From PoT sp049331405 (GTDB lineage: Bacteria; Planctomycetota; Planctomycetia; Isosphaerales; Isosphaeraceae): 64,000 bases of DNA. The DNA is taken from positions 620,001 through 684,000 of the forward strand of contig NZ_CP186274.1 in NCBI RefSeq assembly GCF_049331405.1. The letters are read 5' to 3'. Within the stretch, counting starts at the first letter, position 1, and every line of letters starts with the position of its first letter. The position numbers and the translations under genes are program-made. Shown here in pieces: positions 49,937-57,336 of this stretch. The notes beneath the pieces were generated by a model, which was given only the letters and a program-made list of their open reading frames with translations, was not told the origin of the DNA and did not search any database.

Positions 49937-51577
49937 TTACGGATTTATCTCGTCAGTGATGTTCGAGGGGCGAGGAGGTATAGACATCATCCCCATGCCT
50001 CCCATGCCACCTCCCATGCCTCCCATGCCTCCCATGCCACCTCCCATGCCTCCCATGCCGCCTCCCATTCCACCCATACCGCCGCCCATACCGCCCATGC
50101 CACCTCCCATGCCGCCCATACCTCCACCACCGCCCGAGATGAGGGAGATGGGGATGATGGCGAGGTCGGCGACCGGGTAGACGCGGATCTCGGTCGGGGT
50201 GTCCTCGGCGTTCTCCGAGGTGATCGTGATCATCCCATCCTTCACCGTGTAGGTGAGGGTGAGCTGCTTGAGGATCAGGCGGAGGGTCGTCTTGAGGGGC
50301 ACGCCTTCGAGGTCGAGGGTGACCGGCGAGGACATCGTCTTCTCGGCCTCCTGCAGGCCGACGGGGTCGACGTAGATCGGGATCCCCGAGTCATTGGCCC
50401 CGGTGGTCGCCGTCTTGATGTACTTGAGGACTTCCTCGAACGGCGTCTCGTTGGGGAAGGACATTGTGATCGGCTCGTTGAGCTTCTCGATGATGTTCTT
50501 CGTCTTGGGGTCGCGGTCGAGCAGGTCGACGGCTTTGCCGTAGCGCTTGATCCGCTTCTCCGAGAGGGTCCGCCAGTGCTCGGCGTCGGGATACTCGATG
50601 GTGATCGTGTCGGGGAATGGCACGGCGGCTCGCTCTGCGTCCTGCATGGAGAGCATGAAGCGGAATTCTTTGAGCTGCTCGTAGGCCATCTCCTGGGCCA
50701 GGAACCCGGTCGTCGAAGCCACGAAGGCACCCACATGAGGGGTCGGGTCGTTCGGCACCAGGGCGTGGGCCTTCTGGGCGAGCAGGCGGGCCTCGTAGAA
50801 CGGTGCCGTGGTGGCGACGATGTCGCCGGTGCCGCCGTTAAAGAGGACGTTGTACTGCCCCTGGGCCATCAGGCTGTCGAACTGGATCATCATGGTGCTG
50901 ACCGTGTCGTGGTTGCGGGTCAGCAGGTCCAGGGCGCGGACCTGCTGCTCGGCCGCGGCCTCAAGGCGGAGCTTCTCGGCGCGATCCTGGACGATCTGTT
51001 CCTCGGCCCTGACGGTCGAGATCAACTGGGCCTGGATTTCGCGGTCGAGCGAGTCGCGGACGTCATCGGGGACGTCGGTCGAAGAACGTATGACCGTCTG
51101 CTCGAGCCGGAGGGTATTGAGGGCCGCCTCGGGTTGGCCGGAAGCGACCAGGTCGCGGGCCGTCTGGAGGCGTTGACGGACGTCGGCCGTCAATTGCTGC
51201 CGCTGTATCGCCTCCAGACGCTCGGCCTCCTCGATGTTGGCCTGCGGCCGCTGGGGATCGGTCGGCGACGTCTCCATGCTGTCGGGTGTTGGCTGCAACT
51301 TCGTCGAGGCCTGTGACGCCCTCTTGATGCGACCGGCATGCTCGTACCGCTCGATGGCACGGATGGATTCAGCATGGTGAGGGTCGAGACTCAACGCCTT
51401 ACGGTAGAACTTCAGGGCCTGTTCGCTTTCCCCCTGGGCCGTGGCCTGTCGGCCGAGTCTTGCGAGTTGATCGGGCAGCGAGGGGGGATCGGCAGCCCTT
51501 GAATGTCGGACAGGGAGCATGGAACAGGCCAGAGCGATTGCGAAAACCGCCTTCCAGACTCGGGGGGATCTTGGCAT
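49937..51577 (-). CDS. Secreted TPR protein with secretin N-domain-like part and Gly/Met tail
   Basis: 546 residues with signal peptide (VFAIALACSMLPVRHSRA). A TPR-like unit follows, ESEQALKFYRKALSLDPHHA, then a charged coiled-coil region (about 110-230) and TGANDSGIPIYVDPVGLQEA. The segment VTLDLEGVPLKTTLRLILKQ with LTYTVKDGMITITSENAED is the STN/secretin short-domain pattern found in secretins and TonB-dependent receptors. The last 50 or so residues are only Gly and Met (repeats of GGMGGMGGG) before the final GMMSIPPRPS. Proteins of this build are common in planctomycetes; no secretin channel domain is present. Role at the envelope unknown. Confidence 0.78.
   Translation of the reverse strand: MPRSPRVWKAVFAIALACSMLPVRHSRAADPPSLPDQLARLGRQATAQGESEQALKFYRKALSLDPHHAESIRAIERYEHAGRIKRASQASTKLQPTPDSMETSPTDPQRPQANIEEAERLEAIQRQQLTADVRQRLQTARDLVASGQPEAALNTLRLEQTVIRSSTDVPDDVRDSLDREIQAQLISTVRAEEQIVQDRAEKLRLEAAAEQQVRALDLLTRNHDTVSTMMIQFDSLMAQGQYNVLFNGGTGDIVATTAPFYEARLLAQKAHALVPNDPTPHVGAFVASTTGFLAQEMAYEQLKEFRFMLSMQDAERAAVPFPDTITIEYPDAEHWRTLSEKRIKRYGKAVDLLDRDPKTKNIIEKLNEPITMSFPNETPFEEVLKYIKTATTGANDSGIPIYVDPVGLQEAEKTMSSPVTLDLEGVPLKTTLRLILKQLTLTYTVKDGMITITSENAEDTPTEIRVYPVADLAIIPISLISGGGGGMGGMGGGMGGMGGGMGGMGGGMGGMGGGMGGMGGMGGGMGGMGMMSIPPRPSNITDEINP
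49991..50132. repeat. Coding microsatellite for the Gly/Met tail
   Basis: Tandem CCTCCCATGCC-type units about 9-12 bases long encode alternating Gly-Gly-Met/Gly-Gly-Gly-Met on the minus strand. Such repeats vary in number by slippage. Confidence 0.85.
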
Positions 51578-52000
51578 GGTCGGGGCTCTTTCCGGCAGGG
51601 TGAGTTTCCGAACCGGGGCGGCCTGGCCTTCTCAACGAGCGAGGGCCCGTGCCCAGGTTCCTGATCTCTCCACCCATTCTGGAAGCGCCGAGTAAATTTA
51701 CGGTAAGAGGCTGGTAAGATCGCCCTTACGCTAATTTTATTAAAGCACATCCCCATGCCAGATCGACCTCGATAGCTCGACTGGGACACCTCAGAATGGC
51801 ATGCCCGCAACGGATGAAGGGGCGGCTTTGGCCATACCTGTTCGGACGCGGTTTGAAGCTTCTTCGATGAGTATGGGATGAGGCGACGAGGCCGGTATTT
51901 ACCGGTGCCGGCCATCGGGGTGACCTTGGAATTGGTCCAAGCTCGCCCAATTACCACGATGGGCTACTCGCGGCTTTGTCCACATGGATGGGTTGCAGCT
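51578..52000. other. Non-coding gap
   Basis: About 420 bases between divergent genes. No supported frame or clear promoter was found. Confidence 0.4.
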
Positions 52001-52267
52001 ATGCCGATCGACAACGAACGTCCCGTAGGTCTCCATCTCGCCGACAAGGGCCAGAAGCGAGCGGCCATGATGGCCTACGTGGCCGCTCGCGGGCCGAGCG
52101 GGATGAGCGACCTAGAGCTTGGCCTCGGCTCCCTCTCGAACAAGGAGCTGCTTCATCTGACGCTGACCGAGTTGCTAGCGGCCGGGCGTTTCCCATGCGA
52201 GATGCGGACGTTCATCATGGTGAATCAGAAGGCGAAGGCCCGGGTCACAGCGACGAGATCCACGTAG
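52001..52267 (+). CDS. Small hypothetical protein
   Basis: 88 residues from MPIDNERPVGLHLADKGQKR; the ribosome-binding site is weak and an in-frame ATG exists further upstream (51878). Helical, protein-like composition: AAMMAYVAARGPSGMSDLEL, then LHLTLTELLAAGRFPCEMRT. No domain was recognised. It stands alone in a debris-rich region, so it could be a remnant. Confidence 0.4.
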   Translation: MPIDNERPVGLHLADKGQKRAAMMAYVAARGPSGMSDLELGLGSLSNKELLHLTLTELLAAGRFPCEMRTFIMVNQKAKARVTATRST

Positions 52268-52638
52268 CCGCGCCGGGCTCTGAGCATGCTACACGACGCC
52301 TAGTGGTGGAATGATTCGCCGACATCAGATAACTGCGGACGTTCGTCGCGAGCTTCCGACGGCTCAAGACGATCATCCATCATCGCCTCGACGGCACCGA
52401 CTTCGAGTGCGCCAGCTTGCCCCTGGGGGCCGCCCCTCCCTCGGTCCTCGATCCCGCCTACTGCGACTTTTCCCCGCGGTTTCGCCCTTACCGGATGTGT
52501 GTTGCGATTGATGGCCCCCTCGCAGCGGACCGATGCCCCTCGCCTCATCACGCGAGGATCGAGCAAGGCAAGGGGGGAAGTCGCCAGGACGAACGCCCCG
52601 GACCAAATCAGGAGTTGCTTCGATCGAACCACGGCGAT

Positions 52639-52670
52639 GTAACGTTACGGTAACGTACGCGTAGCGCTAC
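52639..52670. repeat. Chain of overlapping perfect palindromes
   Basis: GTAACGTTAC (52639-52648), TACGCGTA (52656-52663) and GTAGCGCTAC (52661-52670) follow each other within 32 bases. They lie 60 bases from a second palindrome cluster. Confidence 0.75.
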
Positions 52671-52732
52671 AAGCCGGGAGGGCCCGGCCGCGATTCCAGC
52701 CTCCGAGGGGAGCGCCCACTGACCACTCCGAG

Positions 52733-52805
52733 GCAACGTTGCCGAAGCGTTGCATTTCGTTGCCGCAACGTTGCAGCAACGCGTTGCATGGCGTTGCTGC
52801 AACGC
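52733..52805. repeat. Dense GCAAC/GTTGC palindrome cluster
   Basis: Nine copies of GTTGC or GCAAC occur in 73 bases, arranged as palindromes: GCAACGTTGC (52733-52742 and 52765-52774), GCAACGCGTTGC (52776-52787) and GCGTTGCTGCAACGC (52791-52805), plus two single GTTGC copies. The arrangement looks like a multi-site DNA-binding region. Confidence 0.85.
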
Positions 52806-52955
52806 TTCACGGTCTCTGGGCTTCTCGGCGAGCAGGGTGATGACGGTCGTGCGCCTTGAGACGTCGAATTCTTGGCTCACAGGTGGAAAACGTGGAGGAG
52901 AGCCCCGGCCACCTGCCGAAACCCCTCAAGAGGGCAATGCCACTCGGGAGGGACC

Positions 52956-53081
52956 ATGCTCAAGATCATCATCCTCGAAAGGCCCCTGGCCGGCCTCGAC
53001 CTCGAGACCACCGGGACCGACGCCGGGGTCGATCGCATCATCGAGATCAGCGTCCTATGCCTACCCCGAGGTCAGTTCTGA
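52956..53081 (+). pseudogene. DnaQ-like (DEDD) 3'-5' exonuclease, N-terminal fragment
   Basis: 41 codons from MLKIIILERPLAGLDLETTG, preceded by GGGAGGG. LDLETTGTDAGVDRIIEISV is the Exo I motif (Asp-x-Glu-Thr-Thr-Gly) of DnaQ-type exonucleases. The frame then ends after LCLPRGQF, before Exo II and Exo III, and the following DNA does not restore them in another frame. It is a truncated gene remnant, consistent with rearrangement next to the palindrome clusters. Confidence 0.7.
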
Positions 53082-53401
53082 TCTGTTGACCATGGGCAAC
53101 GATGTCTCAGGAGATTCCGTGAAACAGAGCGTCCCCGCCCACGTGGGTAGTTCGGATGGTTCGGCAGCACAACGGTAAGCCGCCCTCCCCGCGGGACCGC
53201 CGTATCCCCTCCCGCTACTTTGCCCAGCCCACTCTCCGTCGGTGCATCGAACTCGATTCCCTTGTCCGGCATCGTCGGCGAGACCTCCTCGACGCTCCGG
53301 CCTGATGCCGTCCTAACTGAGCAGGCCTTCGGCCGTTGTTGCATGGCCGAGTCCGGGGCAGTAGCTGCTTCGGACCCACACCCGCCGCCGTGCGCCTCGT
53401 C
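53082..53401. other. Non-coding gap
   Basis: 320 bases between the exonuclease remnant and the convergent GntR gene. No supported frame or clear terminator was found. Confidence 0.4.
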
Positions 53402-54121
53402 TCAGGCCTTATCTACCCGAAGGATGTAAGCCTTCATCGCGGCGATGATTCGTTCGTTGGCCATGGTGATCTGATCGCTTTGAAGCCTCCGAGCACGGTC
53501 GGGGTTGCGGTCCTTGATCGCCTCGACCAAGAGGACATGCTCTTGCGTGGCATTCGCCGCGTCGAGGCCGACATCCAGGCCTAGATAGAGCGGCCTCTGG
53601 AGTTCGTCCAGCACCGTCACGACCATAACTTCGAGGCGGTGATTATGACTCGCACGCGCCAGCTCGCCGTGGAAGAGGCTGTTGGCCTTGAGGTACTGGG
53701 CGTAGGTCTCGCGGTCGCCGGGCGTGTACCGCAACTCCACGAACTGCATCATGCGTTCTAGCTCGGCCGGGGTCGCTCGCTCGGCGGCGAGCCCGGCGGC
53801 CGCCGTCTCCAGGATCAGGCGAGATTCGCACAGCTCGCGAATATCGTCCTCGGTAATGAGGGTGACCGCATAGCCGCAGTAGGGGATCCGGGTCAGTAGA
53901 TTCTCCTGGGACAAGCGGTTCAAGGCCTCGCGGAGCGGGGTCCGCGAGACCTTGAACTCGTCCGCGATCTCCTTCTCATTCAGCCGTTGGCCCGGCAAGA
54001 TTGTGCATGTGAGGATGCGATGCTTCAGGAGGCCGTAAACGCGATCCGGCAACGCCTGCGGTGGCTCGATCGTCGCATTGAGTTCGGAGAGAGGCCTCGA
54101 TCGCTTGACAGGCATATCCAT
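53402..54121 (-). CDS. GntR-family transcriptional regulator, FadR/FCD type
   Basis: 239 residues from MDMPVKRSRPLSELNATIEP, with GAAGG just upstream; a second ATG two codons later is possible. The winged HTH spans about 25-90 (LPDRVYGLLKHRILTCTILP; LNEKEIADEFKVSRTPLREA). The rest is an FCD ligand domain (ELCESRLILETAAAGLAAER; SLFHGELARASHNHRLEVMV) with the Asp/His residues that bind metal and small acids. It is transcribed away from a set of DUF1559, DSD1-type and hydrolase genes. A perfect palindrome of the FadR-type operator class lies 57 bases upstream. The effector is probably an organic or amino acid. Confidence 0.9.
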   Translation of the reverse strand: MDMPVKRSRPLSELNATIEPPQALPDRVYGLLKHRILTCTILPGQRLNEKEIADEFKVSRTPLREALNRLSQENLLTRIPYCGYAVTLITEDDIRELCESRLILETAAAGLAAERATPAELERMMQFVELRYTPGDRETYAQYLKANSLFHGELARASHNHRLEVMVVTVLDELQRPLYLGLDVGLDAANATQEHVLLVEAIKDRNPDRARRLQSDQITMANERIIAAMKAYILRVDKA

Positions 54122-54178
54122 GCGCCTTCGGAGAAATCTGACACGTCCCCGGCGATAAGTGCTTGACCTCACCGGAAT

Positions 54179-54190
54179 ATTGTATACAAT
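54179..54190. promoter_or_regulatory. Probable GntR operator
   Basis: ATTGTATACAAT is a perfect 12-bp palindrome. It fits the TNGTNNNACNA-type sites of FCD-class GntR regulators and lies in the region between the regulator and the divergent plus-strand genes. Autoregulation and control of the divergent set are inferred. Confidence 0.7.
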
Positions 54191-54550
54191 CCGCGTTGTA
54201 TTGGCAAGCCGTACTCAGCGGCGCATTCGGACGAATGTCTCAAAAAGCATGATGCGAGCTGGAAGCAATTTGGGCGGCGTGTCTCCATCGAGAAGGTGGC
54301 CGGGATTGCATACGCCCTGCGACAGAGCCCGCCAAATCGGACTGATCGAATAGGTCATACGCCAAGGTCGATTCGATCGCGAATCATCAAGCATGATACC
54401 GCCTCTCTCCCACGCTCCTCGCCGGGAAGGATGGCCTCCCGCCTTGCTTGGCACTCGAGCCATCCCACTCCCCTATCGTGTCGCCTAACGTGGCGTACCG
54501 CCTTTCGGCACACTCGTTGTCCGAATCCTCTGGAACAAAGGAGACGTGGA

Positions 54551-54775
54551 TTGTCGTACCCATTTGATCGCCGCTTGTGGCACATCGGGATTGGGCTTGT
54601 TGGGTCGCTGCTCCTCTCCGCCTTCGCGCTGACGTCGCCGGGTTGCGGCGGCGGGACGGGCGACAGCGGAGTATCCGCTGCCGTCGACCCGAAGGCCGAC
54701 GATCGGAACTCGAAGTACAACGATTACATGAAGTCCAAGCCCAAGGGGAAAGGCCTGAAAATCAAGAAGGAGTAG
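54551..54775 (+). CDS. Small lipoprotein-like protein preceding a DUF1559 gene
   Basis: 74 residues from TTG, with AAGGAG 8 bases upstream; no ATG fits. A basic start SYPFDRRLWHIGIGLVGSLL leads to a hydrophobic stretch and SPGCGGGTGDSG, a likely lipid attachment Cys. The mature part is short and Lys-rich (SKYNDYMKSKPKGKGLKIKK). Planctomycetes commonly encode such a tiny lipoprotein beside a DUF1559 gene, so the pair probably works together at the cell surface. Function unknown. Confidence 0.65.
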   Translation: MSYPFDRRLWHIGIGLVGSLLLSAFALTSPGCGGGTGDSGVSAAVDPKADDRNSKYNDYMKSKPKGKGLKIKKE

Positions 54776-54990
54776 GCCTCACACCCGTCGACGTCCGCAA
54801 GCCCTCAACCTCTCCGAGAACGCCGAACCGGCCCGAATCTCTCCCCGAGCCTCGGCTTCTCTGCCCCCGGAAAACCGTGGTGACTCGGTGCCTTGTCCGT
54901 CCGGATCGGCCCCCAGCTCCACGCCACTCCCCGCGGTTATCTCGCTCCTCTCCCATCTCAGGCCATCTGTACTCGAAGAGGAGGAATACG

Positions 54991-56049
54991 ATGCATTCCA
55001 CGCGAAGTCGAGCCTTCACGCTCATCGAGCTCCTGGTTGTAATCGCAATCATCGCCGTCCTCATCGCGCTGCTACTGCCCGCCGTCCAGGCGGCGCGAGA
55101 GGCCGCGAGGCGGATGCAGTGCGTCAACAATCTCAAGCAGATCGGCCTGGCGCTCCACAACTACCATTCTTCGCACGGTTCATTCCCCCTGGGGGCCTCG
55201 CTGAATTCCTACGACTACAGCACGGACACGACCTCCTGGACCAACTGGTCGGCTCAGGCGCTGCTGCTCAACTACATCGAGCAGTCGCCGCTCTACAACG
55301 CGGTCAACTTCAACTTCTCGCCCGAGCCCACCGGCCAGGGCCTGCCCGGTCCGGCGGTCAATTCGACCTCGTACAACATGAAGATCGGCGTCTTCCTCTG
55401 CCCATCGGACGGCAACGCGGGCCAGGTGAACATCAACAGCTACCACGCCAGCACGGGCACCACCAGCTACAACGAGGCCCCGACGGATTGGGGTGCCGCC
55501 ACCAACCAGACGACGGGCGTCTTCGCATTCCAGCTCTCGAAGTCGGTGGCGAACGTGACCGACGGGACGTCGAACACCATCGCCTTCTCCGAGGCCCTGG
55601 TCGGCGACCAGAATACTTCGGGCCCGCGGAGAGGCAATGGCACAGGGAATTCCGGGTCGTCCCAAGCCGCCAACAAGCTCGACATCAGTGGAATCTCCGG
55701 CAGCCTCATGACCGACCTGCAGGCGTGCAGTACGACGTATCAGACCGTCTTCACGGCCAATGACCGTGGCTATCGCTGGGGCTTCGCTGCCATGGGCGTC
55801 TCGCTCTTCAACACGATCGTCCCCCCCAACGGGGGAGGGAAGTACTCCTGGAACTCCTGCCGCGTGGACTGCTGTTCCCAGGCCCAATCGGCCCACTACC
55901 TGGTCGCTTCCAGCAATCACAACGGCGGCGTCAACACCCTGATGACCGACGGCAGCGTGCGATTCATTAAGGATTCGATCTCGATCCAGACATGGTGGGG
56001 CCTGGGGACCGTGGCCAATGGCGAGGTCTTGAGCTCGGACAGTTACTGA
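54991..56049 (+). CDS. DUF1559 prepilin-like protein
   Basis: 352 residues; GAGGAGG precedes the ATG. The N-terminus RAFTLIELLVVIAIIAVLIA is a type IV prepilin/pseudopilin signal with Phe at +1 and Glu at +5 after cleavage. LLPAVQAAREAARRMQCVNN, LKQIGLALHNYHSSHGSFPL and the C-terminal HNGGVNTLMTDGSVRFIKDS are hallmarks of DUF1559, a family expanded almost only in Planctomycetota. These proteins are processed and assembled or anchored at the surface, probably as pilin-like fibres or substrate-binding proteins. It lies in the divergent arm of the GntR regulator with an amino-acid enzyme set. Confidence 0.93.
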   Translation: MHSTRSRAFTLIELLVVIAIIAVLIALLLPAVQAAREAARRMQCVNNLKQIGLALHNYHSSHGSFPLGASLNSYDYSTDTTSWTNWSAQALLLNYIEQSPLYNAVNFNFSPEPTGQGLPGPAVNSTSYNMKIGVFLCPSDGNAGQVNINSYHASTGTTSYNEAPTDWGAATNQTTGVFAFQLSKSVANVTDGTSNTIAFSEALVGDQNTSGPRRGNGTGNSGSSQAANKLDISGISGSLMTDLQACSTTYQTVFTANDRGYRWGFAAMGVSLFNTIVPPNGGGKYSWNSCRVDCCSQAQSAHYLVASSNHNGGVNTLMTDGSVRFIKDSISIQTWWGLGTVANGEVLSSDSY

Positions 56050-56133
56050 TCGAGGGCCGTACTCCTCCCTCCGCCCCCTCGCGTCGAGGAGGGGGTGGAG
56101 GCGTTCAGGCGGCCGGTTGTAAAAGGGCTTCTC

Positions 56134-57312
56134 ATGTCCACCGATCGCCTCGCGGGGCACGCGACAAACAAGGACGACCTCCCGACGCCCGCCCTGCTCG
56201 TCGACCTCGACCACTTCGAGGCAACCCTCGAGGCGATGGCCGCCCAATGCCGCCGCCAGGGCTGTTACCTCCGGCCGCACGCGAAGACGCACAAGTGTCC
56301 GGAAATCGCCCGCAGGCAGGTCGCCGCCGGCGCCCGGGGCATCTCGACGGCGACGGTCCCGGAGGCCGAGGCGATGGCCCGGGCCGGGATCCCGGGCGTC
56401 CTCCTCACATCACCGATCGTCGAGCCGGGCAAGATCTCGCGGATGGTCGACCTCGCCCGGTCCGGATGCGAGGTGCTGCTGGCCGTCGGCCACCTCCGAC
56501 AGGTCGAACTCCTTGCCGAGGCCGCGATGGCGGCCGGGACGCTCGTCGACGTCCTCGTCGACCTCGATGTCGGGGACCACCGATTCGGGATCGAGCCCGG
56601 CGAGCCCGCGCTGGGGCTGGCCCGCGCGATCGATCGTAGCCCTTCGCTCCGGCTCCGCGGCGTTCAGGCCTACTCGGGCCTCGCCTCCCACGTCCGGGGC
56701 TACGAGGCCCGTCGGTCGGCCTCGCTGGGGGCGATGAGCCGCGCCGTCGAGACGCTCGACCTCCTCCGCCGCTCGGGACTCGACAGCGCGTACCTCTCAG
56801 GCGGGAGCACGGGGACCTACGACATCGACTGCCGCCTGCCCGTCGAGGTCGAGCTGCAGTGCGGCTCCTACATCTTCATGGACGTCGAATACCGGGCGAT
56901 CGGATCGCGCGACGGCGGGGCAGCCTACGATGACTTCCGACGCAGCCTCAGCGTGCTCACCACCGTGGTGAGCGTCGACCGCGAGGGACACGCCTCGGTA
57001 GACGCCGGCGTCAAGGCGTTCGCGACCGAGACGCCATTCCGGCCCGAGGCCCGGGATCGGCCCGGCCTGGAATATAAGTACTTCGGCGACGAGTTCGGCA
57101 AGGTCACGGCGCGTCCGGGTGCGGACTCCCCCGCAATCGGCGACCGCCTCGAATTCTACGTCCCCCACTGCGACCCCACGGTCCACCTCTACGACCGGCT
57201 CTACGCGGTCCGTGGGGATATCGTGGAGGCCGTCTGGGATATCGTGGCACGGAGGGAGGCGCCGATGACTCGGGGCCGCCGATCCGAGGTCGTCGACCGC
57301 CCCTGGCGGTGA
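56134..57312 (+). CDS. DSD1-family PLP enzyme (D-threonine aldolase/D-serine dehydratase-like)
   Basis: 392 residues from MSTDRLAGHATNKDDLPTPA; AAAAGGG lies upstream and an in-frame extension of 13 codons is ignored. The alanine-racemase-type barrel shows TPALLVDLDHFEATLEAMAA and RPHAKTHKCPEIARRQ, whose first Lys carries PLP. Then come LVDLDVGDHRFGIEPGEPAL and SGGSTGTYDIDC (phosphate loop). The C-terminal beta domain ends EFYVPHCDPTVHLYDRLYAV, with the His-x-Cys metal site of this family. Members cleave D-threonine or dehydrate D-serine. The next gene carries a D-aminoacylase-like piece, so a D-amino-acid pathway is likely. Confidence 0.9.
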   Translation: MSTDRLAGHATNKDDLPTPALLVDLDHFEATLEAMAAQCRRQGCYLRPHAKTHKCPEIARRQVAAGARGISTATVPEAEAMARAGIPGVLLTSPIVEPGKISRMVDLARSGCEVLLAVGHLRQVELLAEAAMAAGTLVDVLVDLDVGDHRFGIEPGEPALGLARAIDRSPSLRLRGVQAYSGLASHVRGYEARRSASLGAMSRAVETLDLLRRSGLDSAYLSGGSTGTYDIDCRLPVEVELQCGSYIFMDVEYRAIGSRDGGAAYDDFRRSLSVLTTVVSVDREGHASVDAGVKAFATETPFRPEARDRPGLEYKYFGDEFGKVTARPGADSPAIGDRLEFYVPHCDPTVHLYDRLYAVRGDIVEAVWDIVARREAPMTRGRRSEVVDRPWR

Positions 57313-57336
57313 CAATCCTCAAGTGATTTCCAATAA

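Noticed and set aside
49991..50132. CRISPR or intergenic satellite
   Set aside because: The repeat lies inside a coding frame and simply encodes a Gly/Met tail.
52608..52880. A 90-codon minus-strand frame across the GTTGC cluster (MSQEFDVSRRTTVITLLAEK start)
   Set aside because: The start looks faintly like a helix-turn-helix, but the rest is the translation of the palindrome repeat and the frame has no good ribosome-binding site. It could be a remnant; not called.
54179..54190. The ATTGTATACAAT palindrome as a promoter -10 element
   Set aside because: A TATACA-like -10 can be read in it, but the perfect dyad symmetry and position next to a GntR gene fit an operator better; both may overlap.
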